A stretch of 64,000 nucleotides of DNA from assembly GCF_000154785.2 (NCBI RefSeq), contig NC_015730.1, forward strand, positions 3,658,001-3,722,000, given 5' to 3'. This stretch comes from Roseobacter litoralis Och 149. GTDB lineage: Bacteria; Pseudomonadota; Alphaproteobacteria; Rhodobacterales; Rhodobacteraceae. Every line of letters begins with the position of its first letter. Positions within the stretch are counted from its first letter, which is position 1. The notes beneath the pieces are model-generated. The model ran no database searches. It was not told the DNA's origin and saw only the letters and a program-made list of their open reading frames with translations. The translations under genes and the position numbers were made by a program. Positions 29,044 to 39,069 of this stretch are shown piece by piece.

Positions 29044-31131
29044 TTAAGTGCTTGTAAACATTGAAAGCTGCTGGTCGCTTTGTCTGCGACACGGGCGCTT
29101 TTTGCGGCGTAGTGCTTGTATTACCTGACCAGATTGTAGGTCTTCGGTCCTGATTTGGTAAGGCGCGCCATCGACAACCTGTTTTGCAGGCAGAATTGCG
29201 TCCTTGATCAGCCGTCGGATCACGTGATTGGTCACACCGAGCTCTTTTGCGGCCTCAGACATGGTGCGCCACGGGCTATCCTTGTCAGCGGAGAGGTAGC
29301 CGCGGATGTTGTTCACGCGCCTTATGGAGGACACGCGCTTTGCATTCCATGTTTTGTCCTGACCGGTGCGGATGCCCATGCGGTTCAGCGAGGCCGCAAT
29401 GGATCCATCTGACCATCGCCCTGCCATCTCGCGGATGATCGCTAAGGCCTCCTCGCTGGTTTTTGCACCATGCTCGCCAGTCTTTGGTTTTTTGACCCGC
29501 AATTCCGTGTGTCGCCCGCCTTTCCAGTGGACGACCAGCACAATCTCACGGCTTGTGTCATCCACATCGGCGACGATGTCCTCGATCAAGGTCCGGAGCA
29601 GTTGCTGGCGAGCACGCATGCTCACCGTAGGTGCCTCCCATGCGGCTTTTAGATCCTGCGCCAATCCGTTCAATGCGCTTGGATCAAAGGTCTCGTGCGC
29701 GTCTGGAGAGCTCGCCATGCGTTCCTTGAAGGCTTGGACCCGCGAGAGAGCTTCCTCCCAGCGTTTCTCCAGCGTCGCGGCTATCAGGCGGTTCTCCGGG
29801 TCACACGCCGCATATCGACGTTCTGCAAGCGTGGCGTCATATTCCGCTTGCTTCAGTTCCAGCTCCAACAGCTGGCGTCGATCTTCCTCTGCATTGCTCA
29901 TGTAGATTTGCGCCTGTAGCGCTGCCTCAATGGCCAGCGGGGCAACGGCTTGCAAAACGGCGCTAACAATGAGGGTCTCTGCGCGCGCACCACCGAATGT
30001 GAAGCACCGCTTTTGGCCCAAAAGCAGGTTGGGATTGTCACACCGATAGACAGGACGGTGTGTTCGGCCCGCATAGACAACGTGCAGCCGTCTCCCACAT
30101 TTGGCACAGGACATGAGCCCGGCGAGCAAAGCTCGACCACCGCGGGCCGACTTTGTCCCACCGGCCTTGCCAAACGCATTGCGCGCGAGTTGCGCCTGAT
30201 TGCGTTCATACGCCCCCAACTCGATATAGGCAGCGTGGTGGTCGTGGAGAACCACCTCCCAATCCTCGGGCGATTTGTGATTTTTGTAGCTGACATGGGC
30301 GCGGCCGTCCCTGATCTCCGTCTTCTTCCCAGTTTTACCATAAGCATAAACGCCTGCGTAGAACGTATTTTTGAGAATGCTGATGACATTGCGATACCGG
30401 ATTGGCTGCCACTCAAAAGATGTCAGCCGGATACCGTCCGATGGCCGTGGAAAATGGATACCCTGATCAGCCATCGACAACAGGACCTGTCTGGCGCTGC
30501 CAAGTTCTTCAAAACGAGTGAATATCCCGCGTATCACCTCCTGAATCCGCACGTCTGGATCAAACATGATCCCGGCATCTCGGTCCCAAAGATAGCCAAT
30601 CGGTGGGGTGTAGCGCAGTTCGCCACGCCTGGCCTTCGCACGGGCAGCGTCCAGCATCCGCGTTCGCAGTATCCCCAGTTCAAACTCGCTGATGCTGCCC
30701 TTCATGCCTAACAGAAGTCGGTCGTTCGGGAGGCGAGGATCATAAACGCCATCGTGATCCACAACGCGTGCCTCAACCATGCCACAGATCTCAAGAACAT
30801 GGTGCCAGTCCCGTCCGTTGCGGGCCAATCGAGAGACTTCTAAGCAAAACACTGCACCAACTTCGCCAGAACAGAGAGCCGCAACCAAACGTTCGAATCC
30901 CGGTCGGACAGCGCTTCCACTCGCGGATATCCCGAGATCATCGTCGATGACATCTACCGCTTGGAAACCGTACTGGCGTGCAGAAGACACCAGGTCGTAT
31001 TGCCGCCGTTGGCTCTCAAGATTGGTCATGACCTGGCTTTGTGTCGATTGCCGGACATAGACTATAGCCCGGCGCTGCAACAACGCAGGCGGCAATATTG
31101 CGATAGGTGTGAGGTCATTGTTACCCATCAT
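29044..31131 (-). CDS. Large serine recombinase of the cassette (copy 2)
   Basis: Same 695-residue protein as at 20399-22486, with no difference in the translation. Its stop lies 28 bp from the cassette end; AGGAGG precedes the ATG. Confidence 0.93.
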   Translation of the reverse strand: MMGNNDLTPIAILPPALLQRRAIVYVRQSTQSQVMTNLESQRRQYDLVSSARQYGFQAVDVIDDDLGISASGSAVRPGFERLVAALCSGEVGAVFCLEVSRLARNGRDWHHVLEICGMVEARVVDHDGVYDPRLPNDRLLLGMKGSISEFELGILRTRMLDAARAKARRGELRYTPPIGYLWDRDAGIMFDPDVRIQEVIRGIFTRFEELGSARQVLLSMADQGIHFPRPSDGIRLTSFEWQPIRYRNVISILKNTFYAGVYAYGKTGKKTEIRDGRAHVSYKNHKSPEDWEVVLHDHHAAYIELGAYERNQAQLARNAFGKAGGTKSARGGRALLAGLMSCAKCGRRLHVVYAGRTHRPVYRCDNPNLLLGQKRCFTFGGARAETLIVSAVLQAVAPLAIEAALQAQIYMSNAEEDRRQLLELELKQAEYDATLAERRYAACDPENRLIAATLEKRWEEALSRVQAFKERMASSPDAHETFDPSALNGLAQDLKAAWEAPTVSMRARQQLLRTLIEDIVADVDDTSREIVLVVHWKGGRHTELRVKKPKTGEHGAKTSEEALAIIREMAGRWSDGSIAASLNRMGIRTGQDKTWNAKRVSSIRRVNNIRGYLSADKDSPWRTMSEAAKELGVTNHVIRRLIKDAILPAKQVVDGAPYQIRTEDLQSGQVIQALRRKKRPCRRQSDQQLSMFTST

Positions 31132-31285
31132 TTGATCCCTCCTGTGTCAGGCTGGCCGCTTCCAGAAGCAATTGTGCAAGAGCCTGCCTCAGCATCTCTC
31201 GCTCCTGCTCGTTCATCGGGGCAGTCACTGGCGGATGAAATGGAAGAGGCAGTTGCGCCAGATTGGTTGTTCTGAGGGTGGTCAT
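31121..31285 (-). CDS. 54-residue protein of the recombinase cassette (copy 2)
   Basis: Identical to the protein at 20245-20409; overlaps the start of the recombinase gene. Confidence 0.6.
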   Translation of the reverse strand: MTTLRTTNLAQLPLPFHPPVTAPMNEQEREMLRQALAQLLLEAASLTQEGSNDG

Positions 31286-31556
31286 GTTCGGCTTCCTTCG
31301 ATGAGTCGCTCTCATCAAAGCTTCGCCGAAAACCTTGCAATGTCAGAATTGAGGACAAATCCAGCAATCCGGCCACCGACACCTCCGGTGATCCCAATGT
31401 CATCAGCCCGCAAACTGTAGCATCCAGAACCCAGGCCGGAGCCATGACAGCAACGCCCGGATCTCGTTCAATCCCCACATACGTCCCATCGCCGCGCCGA
31501 TAGGACCTATAGACTTTTACATTGGCACCAAAATATGCGTGCCACCTATACTGCAC
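31128..31556 (-). CDS. DUF5372-like accessory protein (copy 2)
   Basis: Identical to 19974-20402 when started at the same GTG. Here the frame stays open upstream through the junction into tnpC (to 31658), so a longer read-through protein is possible but not expected. Confidence 0.65.
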   Translation of the reverse strand: MQYRWHAYFGANVKVYRSYRRGDGTYVGIERDPGVAVMAPAWVLDATVCGLMTLGSPEVSVAGLLDLSSILTLQGFRRSFDESDSSKEAEHDHPQNNQSGATASSISSASDCPDERAGARDAEAGSCTIASGSGQPDTGGIK

Positions 31557-31599
31557 GCGATAAACTGACCCGACATGGGCAGAATAAACGGAAACTGGC

Positions 31600-31825
31600 A
31601 ATAGGACGCAAGAATTGGCTTTTTGCTGGGGCCGATACCGGCGCGGAAACTCTGGCACGTGCCATGACGATCATCGAAACCGCCAAGCTCAACGATCTCG
31701 ATCCGCAAGCCTATCTCGCCGACATTCTCGACCGCATCCACGATCACAAGATCAACAGGCTGGATGAATTGCTGCCGTGGAACTGGGCGCCACAGGCATC
31801 AGTGACGAACAGTCAAGCAGCGTAG
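31600..31825 (+). pseudogene. IS66-B tnpC, C-terminal fragment
   Basis: AIGRKNWLFAGADTGAETLA...LDELLPWNWAPQ, the end of TnpC, separated from 27637-29013 by the cassette. It differs clearly from the IS66-A C-terminus (LQRKNALFAGHDAGAQNW), which shows that two distinct IS66 types were hit. Confidence 0.88.
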
Positions 31826-31850
31826 GCTGCGGTAGCAATGGAGCGGTTAC

Positions 31851-32039
31851 GTTCCAAACGTGCTTTGGCCTCGGTGATTGATCCTGCAATCCAGCCTCAC
31901 AGCGCTGGAGATATCGATCATACCAGCGATAAAACGTGGTGCGTGGAATGCCGAGCTTGGCCAGCGTCAGACGAGCCGACAGATGGCTTTCTTCGATCAG
32001 CCGGATAATCTCAAGTTTCTCAGATGCGGCATATCTCAT
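31851..32039 (-). pseudogene. IS3-family OrfB, first 63 codons, cut by IS66-B
   Basis: MRYAASEKLEIIRLIEESHL and TTFYRWYDRYLQRCEAGLQD are the N-terminal helix-turn-helix of an IS3 OrfB. The rest is missing beyond the IS66-B right end at 31850. Confidence 0.8.
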
Positions 32040-32401
32040 TCGTGGTCGCCCCCATCCCCGGTCATGCCTTTTTTGAGAAGACGTAGTTCCAGCGTCTGCT
32101 CTGCGACCGCCTCCTTGAGATCCTTTGCCTCCTGGCGCAGCTCCTTCACCTCGTCGGTGTTTGCTGCACGCGCCGTATCGCCGGCCAGCCGCTTCTTACC
32201 GGCTTCCATGAAGTCCTTCGACCATTTGTAATAGATGCCCTGCGATATCCCCTCACGGCGACACAGCTCGGCAATGCTATCCTCGCCACGCAAGCCGTCC
32301 AAAACGATGCGGATCTTCTCTTCGCTGGAATAATGCTTGCGCGTGGCGCGCTTGATGTCTTTTACGATCTTCTCGCCAGGGCTCTTTGTTGTCTTTCTCA
32401 T
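32036..32401 (-). CDS. IS3-family OrfA of the truncated element
   Basis: 121 residues from ATG 32401, which has AAGGAG 8 nt upstream. Helix-turn-helix (KHYSSEEKIRIVLDGLRGED, CRREGISQGIYYKWSKDF) then a coiled coil (EVKELRQEAKDLKEAVAEQT). Overlaps the orfB start by 4 bp. Intact but useless without orfB. Confidence 0.85.
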   Translation of the reverse strand: MRKTTKSPGEKIVKDIKRATRKHYSSEEKIRIVLDGLRGEDSIAELCRREGISQGIYYKWSKDFMEAGKKRLAGDTARAANTDEVKELRQEAKDLKEAVAEQTLELRLLKKGMTGDGGDHE

Positions 32402-32647
32402 CGTCCACTCCTTGGTGGCTACGATGAGCAACAAACACTCTTTTAGCAAATGACCCTATTTGGCCCCATAGGCGCCGACGTCAGACAAATCAGTCGATCT
32501 ATTCAAAACAAGTGGCCTGAAAGGCTGCGATCACCTCTTTACAAGTTTAAACAATGGCCATCTTGAAGACAAAAACTCAACCTAAGTCACCCAAAACTCA
32601 CTGATAGCAAAATCCCAAATGCAGGAAAGTGCAAAAGGGTAATGTGA
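32402..32647. other. Intergenic upstream of the beta-helix/RTX gene
   Basis: Probably holds the outer end of the IS3 fragment and the promoter of the RTX gene; composition turns AT-rich towards the gene. No clear motif. Confidence 0.35.
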
Positions 32648-35191
32648 GTGAAAAATATACTTGTTTCAAAAAATGGGATGGCTGCTGCTGGTTTTGATTT
32701 GATATTCTCGGATATTGAGACCGCTATTAGTTATGCAAATTCGGGAGACACAATTAAAATTGAAGCGGGTATTTATCAACCTTTCGATATATCTAAATCT
32801 GGTGCAACCGGAGCACCGATTACAATTACATCGCTTTCCGGAAACCGGGATGTAGTGATCAACGGTGCTGGTTTTGATGATAGAGCACTAATTGAGATTT
32901 CGGGCGAAAGTTACATAACTATATCCGGATTTCACCTAAAGAATGCCGCAAATTTTGGGGTGTATGTTGAAGGTTCTCAGAACATTGAAAACTCGATAGT
33001 AATTGAAAATAATTACATTAATACGACCGCTAATTCAGGGATTCACGTCAATGGCGTAAACATGAATGGACTCGCGGACGTAGGCGCCTTTTATCTACGC
33101 GACGTCATGATAAGGAATAATGAGGTAACCAACACAAACACTCCAAATGGGCAAAATGAAGCTATTACATTGGGAGCAGGTGTAGACGGATTTGTGATCG
33201 AAAAAAACCATGTTCATAATACTGAACAGTACGGGATTGACGTTAAGGCTGGAGCTACAAATGGCCGTATTTCAGAAAATTTGATACACAATGTTGAAAA
33301 GCACGGAATTTATATCGATGCCGGAAGCCGCACAATTTCGAATGTTATAGTTGAAGGTAATGAGGTCTATAACGCAACAAATGGTATCGTTCTAGCCCGC
33401 GAGTCAAGGATAGATCCGGACAATCCAAACTTACACAGTATAAAAATAGTAGATAACGTCATATCAAATACGTCTGAGTTTGGAGTGCTAATTTATCGAC
33501 ATGTAGACGACAGTGGAATGGGCGTCTTCAATAACATATCTGTCGAAAACAATCATCTAAGTAACATCATGCGTGATGCCATAAGGGTCGGAAATATCGC
33601 TGAATTTTCAAGTGAAATTTCAATTAGTCAGAACTCAATTATAAATTCTGGGCGAGCAATTTGGGAAAATTCAAACGTATCGATCTCAGAGAATGTCGTA
33701 GGCATACTTGAAATCAAGAGCGTAGACCCTGATTTTACAATGCCGTTTTGGCTTCTCGATGGTGACGATTTAATTGAGGGCGCAGAAGCCGGTGACGTCC
33801 TTGCCGGGCTTGGCGGAAACGACAAGATACACGGCTTTGCGGGATCGGACATAATTAACGGAGGTCAAGGTGATGACACAATATTCGCAGGAAGCGGAGA
33901 TGATTTCGTCGCTGGCGCGACGGGGAATGACCTGATTTATGGCGGCGGCGGCAATGATACGTTGAGAGGGTATTCAGGTGATGACATTGTAAATGGTGGT
34001 TTTGGTGATGACTTTATAATTTTGGGAGACGGCGACGATCAAGCATTTGGAAGTAACGGAAGTGATAATATTTCCGGTGGGAATGGTGCAGATTCACTCT
34101 GGGGTGGAAAAGGAGAGGATTTACTTAAGGGAGGTGGAGGAAGTGACCTTATTCGCGGCGGCGAAGGTCATGACAGGATATTTTCTGGAGTTGGAAATGA
34201 TGAAGTGTTTGGTGGAGATGGCAACGACTTAATGTACGGTGGTTTTGGTGATGATACCTTAAATGGAGGTAGCGGAGATGATCAAGTTTATGCAGGAGGG
34301 GGCAACGACATAGTCTTCGGAGGTAACGGTTCAGACATCATTCTTGGCAATGCTGGATCGGACCTTATTTACGGTGGATTAGGTAATGATAGAATTTGGG
34401 GAGGCTCAGGAGACGACAAAACGTTCGGCGACGAAGGTGACGATTTAATCGGCGGCGGCGGCGGTGATGACTTTATCCGAGGCGGTATTGGTGATGACTT
34501 CATTTTTGGCGGACGTAATTCCGATGCGATTTATGGCGAAGCTGGGAATGACAAAATTTTTGGAGAAGACGGCAACGATATGCTGTTTGGGGGAGCCGGT
34601 GAAGATCGCATTTTCGGCGGGTCGGGAGTGGATATTCTATTTGGAGCCGCTGGAGATGATATTTTGGAGGGTGGGACTCAGAATGATGAATTGTTTGGAA
34701 ATGAAGGAACGGATTTTCTCCGAGGAGGCGATGGTTTTGACTACCTGAATGGTGGCTCAGGGAACGACATCCTAATCGGTGGGCTGGGCAACGATATTCT
34801 CGTCGGTGGCGCTGACGTTGATTTAATCAGAGGCGGCTTGGGCAACGATGCTTTCCAGTTTCTTGCTACTTCCGACTCCAGCTTTGATAAGTCTGATCTA
34901 GTGTACGGTTTCGATGGAGCTGGGAAAGATAGAGGCGACATATTCGATCTTTCGCAAATTGATGCTGTGTCGTCAACGATGGAGGCTGAAGAATTCATTT
35001 TTTTGGGTGAAGCATCTTTCGAGCAAGCGGTATCACACGGAGCGGGTTCTTTGTGGCTGCAAAATGAAGGGTCTACGACCTGGATTTTTGCTCTTACGGA
35101 CGATGATGGAAAAGTCGATTTCGCAGTTCAGATATTAGACGGGTCTGAAGTTTCTGCGGGCATCTATACGGCAGACGACTTTATACTCTAG
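32648..35191 (+). CDS. Secreted right-handed beta-helix protein with RTX repeats
   Basis: 847 residues from GTG 32648 (AAGGG upstream; the ATG at 32642 is followed at once by a stop). Residues 1-365 form a right-handed parallel beta-helix with recurring coils (DIETAISYANSGDTIKIEAG; FVIEKNHVHNTEQYGIDV; VIVEGNEVYNATNGI), as in alginate epimerases and polysaccharide lyases. Residues 375-745 are RTX nonapeptides. The last 100 residues share the secretion module of the 4934-7930 protein (FDLSQIDA, FIFLGE, GAGSLWLQN, VSAGIYTADDFIL). Exported by an unseen type I system and probably acting on or binding extracellular polysaccharide. AT-richer than the first RTX gene, so likely acquired. Confidence 0.92.
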   Translation: MKNILVSKNGMAAAGFDLIFSDIETAISYANSGDTIKIEAGIYQPFDISKSGATGAPITITSLSGNRDVVINGAGFDDRALIEISGESYITISGFHLKNAANFGVYVEGSQNIENSIVIENNYINTTANSGIHVNGVNMNGLADVGAFYLRDVMIRNNEVTNTNTPNGQNEAITLGAGVDGFVIEKNHVHNTEQYGIDVKAGATNGRISENLIHNVEKHGIYIDAGSRTISNVIVEGNEVYNATNGIVLARESRIDPDNPNLHSIKIVDNVISNTSEFGVLIYRHVDDSGMGVFNNISVENNHLSNIMRDAIRVGNIAEFSSEISISQNSIINSGRAIWENSNVSISENVVGILEIKSVDPDFTMPFWLLDGDDLIEGAEAGDVLAGLGGNDKIHGFAGSDIINGGQGDDTIFAGSGDDFVAGATGNDLIYGGGGNDTLRGYSGDDIVNGGFGDDFIILGDGDDQAFGSNGSDNISGGNGADSLWGGKGEDLLKGGGGSDLIRGGEGHDRIFSGVGNDEVFGGDGNDLMYGGFGDDTLNGGSGDDQVYAGGGNDIVFGGNGSDIILGNAGSDLIYGGLGNDRIWGGSGDDKTFGDEGDDLIGGGGGDDFIRGGIGDDFIFGGRNSDAIYGEAGNDKIFGEDGNDMLFGGAGEDRIFGGSGVDILFGAAGDDILEGGTQNDELFGNEGTDFLRGGDGFDYLNGGSGNDILIGGLGNDILVGGADVDLIRGGLGNDAFQFLATSDSSFDKSDLVYGFDGAGKDRGDIFDLSQIDAVSSTMEAEEFIFLGEASFEQAVSHGAGSLWLQNEGSTTWIFALTDDDGKVDFAVQILDGSEVSAGIYTADDFIL

Positions 35192-35261
35192 AGAGCTGCC
35201 GGCCCAGAAGACCCTAAAGCTTTTTTGATTTGATCGTCAGCTGCAAGTGAATGGCTCGGTT

Positions 35262-35370
35262 TAGTATCCACTCATTGGTCCAAACCCCCCGTCTTCCAGA
35301 CGGGATCGCTTTAGCGTGAAGAATCGTCTTATGATGGTATCCTCCAGAAAATGAACCGCCGTAGGGTGAA
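35262..35370 (-). mobile_element. IS200/IS605-type end fragment next to IS66-A copy 2
   Basis: Contains a hairpin CCCGTCTTCCAGACGGG near 35287 and the block TTTTCTGGAGGATAC (reversed, 35336-35350), which recurs directly before the tnpA start at 39178. It seems to be a deleted end of the same IS200-like element that IS66-A copy 2 entered. Confidence 0.55.
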
Positions 35371-35378
35371 GTTTCATT
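35371..35378 (+). repeat. 8-bp target duplication GTTTCATT, left of IS66-A copy 2
   Basis: Exact match to 39153-39160 on the other side of the element; 8 bp is the usual IS66 duplication length. Confidence 0.9.
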
Positions 35379-35390
35379 GTAAGCGGTTTT

Positions 35391-35589
35391 TCAGCCCGCC
35401 CAGTTCCAGGGCAGCAGCTGATCAATGTCTTTCTTTTTATGGCCATTGACGATGGCCGTGAGCAGACCGGTCAGGTAGCTGTGAGGTTCGATTTTGTTGA
35501 GCTTGCAGGTCTCAATGAGTGATGCGATGACAGCCCAGTTTTGCGCGCCGGCGTCATGGCCTGCAAAGAGCGCGTTCTTGCGCTGAAGG
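35391..35589 (-). pseudogene. IS66-A tnpC, C-terminal fragment (copy 2)
   Basis: Identical to 19732-19930. The cassette begins at the GC at 35590-35591. Confidence 0.85.
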
Positions 35590-35632
35590 GCCAGTTTCCG
35601 TTTATTCTGCCCATGTCGGGTCAGTTTATCGC

Positions 35633-36061
35633 GTGCAGTATAGGTGGCACGCATATTTTGGTGCCAATGTAAAAGTCTATAGGTCCTATCGGCGCGGCGA
35701 TGGGACGTATGTGGGGATTGAACGAGATCCGGGCGTTGCTGTCATGGCTCCGGCCTGGGTTCTGGATGCTACAGTTTGCGGGCTGATGACATTGGGATCA
35801 CCGGAGGTGTCGGTGGCCGGATTGCTGGATTTGTCCTCAATTCTGACATTGCAAGGTTTTCGGCGAAGCTTTGATGAGAGCGACTCATCGAAGGAAGCCG
35901 AACATGACCACCCTCAGAACAACCAATCTGGCGCAACTGCCTCTTCCATTTCATCCGCCAGTGACTGCCCCGATGAACGAGCAGGAGCGAGAGATGCTGA
36001 GGCAGGCTCTTGCACAATTGCTTCTGGAAGCGGCCAGCCTGACACAGGAGGGATCAAATGA
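35633..36061 (+). CDS. DUF5372-like accessory protein (copy 3)
   Basis: Identical translation to 19974-20402; GTG start; stop overlaps the recombinase ATG. Confidence 0.65.
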   Translation: MQYRWHAYFGANVKVYRSYRRGDGTYVGIERDPGVAVMAPAWVLDATVCGLMTLGSPEVSVAGLLDLSSILTLQGFRRSFDESDSSKEAEHDHPQNNQSGATASSISSASDCPDERAGARDAEAGSCTIASGSGQPDTGGIK

Positions 36062-36068
36062 TGGGTAA
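35904..36068 (+). CDS. 54-residue protein of the recombinase cassette (copy 3)
   Basis: Identical to 20245-20409. Confidence 0.6.
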   Translation: MTTLRTTNLAQLPLPFHPPVTAPMNEQEREMLRQALAQLLLEAASLTQEGSNDG

Positions 36069-38145
36069 CAATGACCTCACACCTATCGCAATATTGCCGC
36101 CTGCGTTGTTGCAGCGCCGGGCTATAGTCTATGTCCGGCAATCGACACAAAGCCAGGTCATGACCAATCTTGAGAGCCAACGGCGGCAATACGACCTGGT
36201 GTCTTCTGCACGCCAGTACGGTTTCCAAGCGGTAGATGTCATCGACGATGATCTCGGGATATCCGCGAGTGGAAGCGCTGTCCGACCGGGATTCGAACGT
36301 TTGGTTGCGGCTCTCTGTTCTGGCGAAGTTGGTGCAGTGTTTTGCTTAGAAGTCTCTCGATTGGCCCGCAACGGACGGGACTGGCACCATGTTCTTGAGA
36401 TCTGTGGCATGGTTGAGGCACGCGTTGTGGATCACGATGGCGTTTATGATCCTCGCCTCCCGAACGACCGACTTCTGTTAGGCATGAAGGGCAGCATCAG
36501 CGAGTTTGAACTGGGGATACTGCGAACGCGGATGCTGGACGCTGCCCGTGCGAAGGCCAGGCGTGGCGAACTGCGCTACACCCCACCGATTGGCTATCTT
36601 TGGGACCGAGATGCCGGGATCATGTTTGATCCAGACGTGCGGATTCAGGAGGTGATACGCGGGATATTCACTCGTTTTGAAGAACTTGGCAGCGCCAGAC
36701 AGGTCCTGTTGTCGATGGCTGATCAGGGTATCCATTTTCCACGGCCATCGGACGGTATCCGGCTGACATCTTTTGAGTGGCAGCCAATCCGGTATCGCAA
36801 TGTCATCAGCATTCTCAAAAATACGTTCTACGCAGGCGTTTATGCTTATGGTAAAACTGGGAAGAAGACGGAGATCAGGGACGGCCGCGCCCATGTCAGC
36901 TACAAAAATCACAAATCGCCCGAGGATTGGGAGGTGGTTCTCCACGACCACCACGCTGCCTATATCGAGTTGGGGGCGTATGAACGCAATCAGGCGCAAC
37001 TCGCGCGCAATGCGTTTGGCAAGGCCGGTGGGACAAAGTCGGCCCGCGGTGGTCGAGCTTTGCTCGCCGGGCTCATGTCCTGTGCCAAATGTGGGAGACG
37101 GCTGCACGTTGTCTATGCGGGCCGAACACACCGTCCTGTCTATCGGTGTGACAATCCCAACCTGCTTTTGGGCCAAAAGCGGTGCTTCACATTCGGTGGT
37201 GCGCGCGCAGAGACCCTCATTGTTAGCGCCGTTTTGCAAGCCGTTGCCCCGCTGGCCATTGAGGCAGCGCTACAGGCGCAAATCTACATGAGCAATGCAG
37301 AGGAAGATCGACGCCAGCTGTTGGAGCTGGAACTGAAGCAAGCGGAATATGACGCCACGCTTGCAGAACGTCGATATGCGGCGTGTGACCCGGAGAACCG
37401 CCTGATAGCCGCGACGCTGGAGAAACGCTGGGAGGAAGCTCTCTCGCGGGTCCAAGCCTTCAAGGAACGCATGGCGAGCTCTCCAGACGCGCACGAGACC
37501 TTTGATCCAAGCGCATTGAACGGATTGGCGCAGGATCTAAAAGCCGCATGGGAGGCACCTACGGTGAGCATGCGTGCTCGCCAGCAACTGCTCCGGACCT
37601 TGATCGAGGACATCGTCGCCGATGTGGATGACACAAGCCGTGAGATTGTGCTGGTCGTCCACTGGAAAGGCGGGCGACACACGGAATTGCGGGTCAAAAA
37701 ACCAAAGACTGGCGAGCATGGTGCAAAAACCAGCGAGGAGGCCTTAGCGATCATCCGCGAGATGGCAGGGCGATGGTCAGATGGATCCATTGCGGCCTCG
37801 CTGAACCGCATGGGCATCCGCACCGGTCAGGACAAAACATGGAATGCAAAGCGCGTGTCCTCCATAAGGCGCGTGAACAACATCCGCGGCTACCTCTCCG
37901 CTGACAAGGATAGCCCGTGGCGCACCATGTCTGAGGCCGCAAAAGAGCTCGGTGTGACCAATCACGTGATCCGACGGCTGATCAAGGACGCAATTCTGCC
38001 TGCAAAACAGGTTGTCGATGGCGCGCCTTACCAAATCAGGACCGAAGACCTACAATCTGGTCAGGTAATACAAGCACTACGCCGCAAAAAGCGCCCGTGT
38101 CGCAGACAAAGCGACCAGCAGCTTTCAATGTTTACAAGCACTTAA
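36058..38145 (+). CDS. Large serine recombinase of the cassette (copy 3)
   Basis: Identical 695-residue protein to those at 20399-22486 and 29044-31131; catalytic serine, zinc ribbon and C-terminal helix-turn-helix all present. Confidence 0.93.
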   Translation: MMGNNDLTPIAILPPALLQRRAIVYVRQSTQSQVMTNLESQRRQYDLVSSARQYGFQAVDVIDDDLGISASGSAVRPGFERLVAALCSGEVGAVFCLEVSRLARNGRDWHHVLEICGMVEARVVDHDGVYDPRLPNDRLLLGMKGSISEFELGILRTRMLDAARAKARRGELRYTPPIGYLWDRDAGIMFDPDVRIQEVIRGIFTRFEELGSARQVLLSMADQGIHFPRPSDGIRLTSFEWQPIRYRNVISILKNTFYAGVYAYGKTGKKTEIRDGRAHVSYKNHKSPEDWEVVLHDHHAAYIELGAYERNQAQLARNAFGKAGGTKSARGGRALLAGLMSCAKCGRRLHVVYAGRTHRPVYRCDNPNLLLGQKRCFTFGGARAETLIVSAVLQAVAPLAIEAALQAQIYMSNAEEDRRQLLELELKQAEYDATLAERRYAACDPENRLIAATLEKRWEEALSRVQAFKERMASSPDAHETFDPSALNGLAQDLKAAWEAPTVSMRARQQLLRTLIEDIVADVDDTSREIVLVVHWKGGRHTELRVKKPKTGEHGAKTSEEALAIIREMAGRWSDGSIAASLNRMGIRTGQDKTWNAKRVSSIRRVNNIRGYLSADKDSPWRTMSEAAKELGVTNHVIRRLIKDAILPAKQVVDGAPYQIRTEDLQSGQVIQALRRKKRPCRRQSDQQLSMFTST

Positions 38146-38175
38146 AAAGGGGGTGCATAATGACCAACCATTCGC

Positions 38176-39069
38176 GATGGGGCGGATGGTGCGCTCGACG
38201 GCGTTGCTGCCCATCTCGATCCGGCCATCAGTCAGGAACAAGATCAAGCCGTCCCAGTATTTGGCGATATACTTCAGGGCTTCACCCGTTGGGGATTTGG
38301 CAGAGACCTGCGAACGTGAGCTATCGAGCCATTCTTTGAACGCTGCAATCTTCGGTGCGGATCGGTCTTGCCGGATGGCCTGGCGTTCTTCGGCTGTCAG
38401 CCCGCGGGCTTTGCTCTCTATCCGATAAAGCGCCGCAATCTGCCTGAGACCCTCCTCAGCAATGGGCGCGACATTGTTCTCGGTCAGCTCATAGAGCTTC
38501 CGTCGCGCGTGCGCCCAGCAGTAGGCCAGTTGGATTGGTTCATTGTCCCGTGGATCCAGCACGCGGTTGTATCCGGCATAGCCGTCCACCTGCAGTATGC
38601 CACTAAAGCCGTGCAATATTTGGGATGCGTATTTGCCGGATCGTCCCGGTGCATAGGTAAAAGCAACACCTGGCGGTTCTGGCCCCGTCCACGCCCGATC
38701 ATCACGGGCCAGTGCCCAGAAATACCCTTTCTTCACCTTGCCCCTGCCAGGATCAAGAACAGGCGCTGGTGTCTCGTTCATGAACAGTTTGGTGGATGTC
38801 TTCAGATGCCTGAGCAGCGCGTCGTAGACCGGCACCAGTTCATGCGCTGCATTACCGACCCATGAGGCCAAAGTAGACCGTTCGATCTCGACGCCTTGGC
38901 GGGCATAGATTTGTGATTGGCGGAAGCCATAACGCCTTGCAACCCCATTGACCGTCGCGCCATCAACCAATGTCTCAGCCACGATCCGCGCCTTCAGATC
39001 GCGCGGCCAACGCGGACACCTACGACGATCCTCTTCGCCATCCGTGAGAAACTCATCGGATATCTCCAT
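38176..39069 (-). pseudogene. IS66-A tnpA-tnpC fusion, N-terminal part (copy 2)
   Basis: Identical to 22517-23410: TnpA helix-turn-helix joined in frame to the second half of TnpC, ending at RTIRPIA where the cassette starts. Confidence 0.88.

Larger units (their letters stand above)
29014..31599 (-). mobile_element. Serine-recombinase cassette in IS66-B tnpC, copy 2 (antisense to tnpC)
   Basis: GC dinucleotides at 29014-29015 and 31598-31599 mark the junctions CCCCATCGC|GAATGG and AAACTGGC|AATAGG. The tnpC target would be CCCCATCGC|AATAGG, whereas in IS66-A it is CCCCATCGC|CCTTCAG: the same codon in a different tnpC. Encoded proteins are identical to copy 1. Confidence 0.9.
26779..31850 (+). 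mobile_element. IS66-B, with the same recombinase cassette inserted (5072 bp)
   Basis: Ends GTAACCGCCCGATTGGCAC (left) and GTAACCGCTCCATTGCTAC (right, reversed). Contains tnpA, tnpB and tnpC remnants in IS66 order plus the 2584-bp cassette in tnpC. The flanks (GATACAAC left, GTTCCAAA right) are not a duplication, and the two sides lie in unrelated IS fragments (IS110 left, IS3 right), so the locus was rearranged after insertion. Confidence 0.85.
35590..38175 (+). mobile_element. Serine-recombinase cassette in IS66-A tnpC, copy 3
   Basis: Same junctions as copy 1 (GC at 35590-35591 and 38174-38175). It was carried here inside IS66-A rather than by an independent integration, since the whole IS is duplicated. 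Confidence 0.9.
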
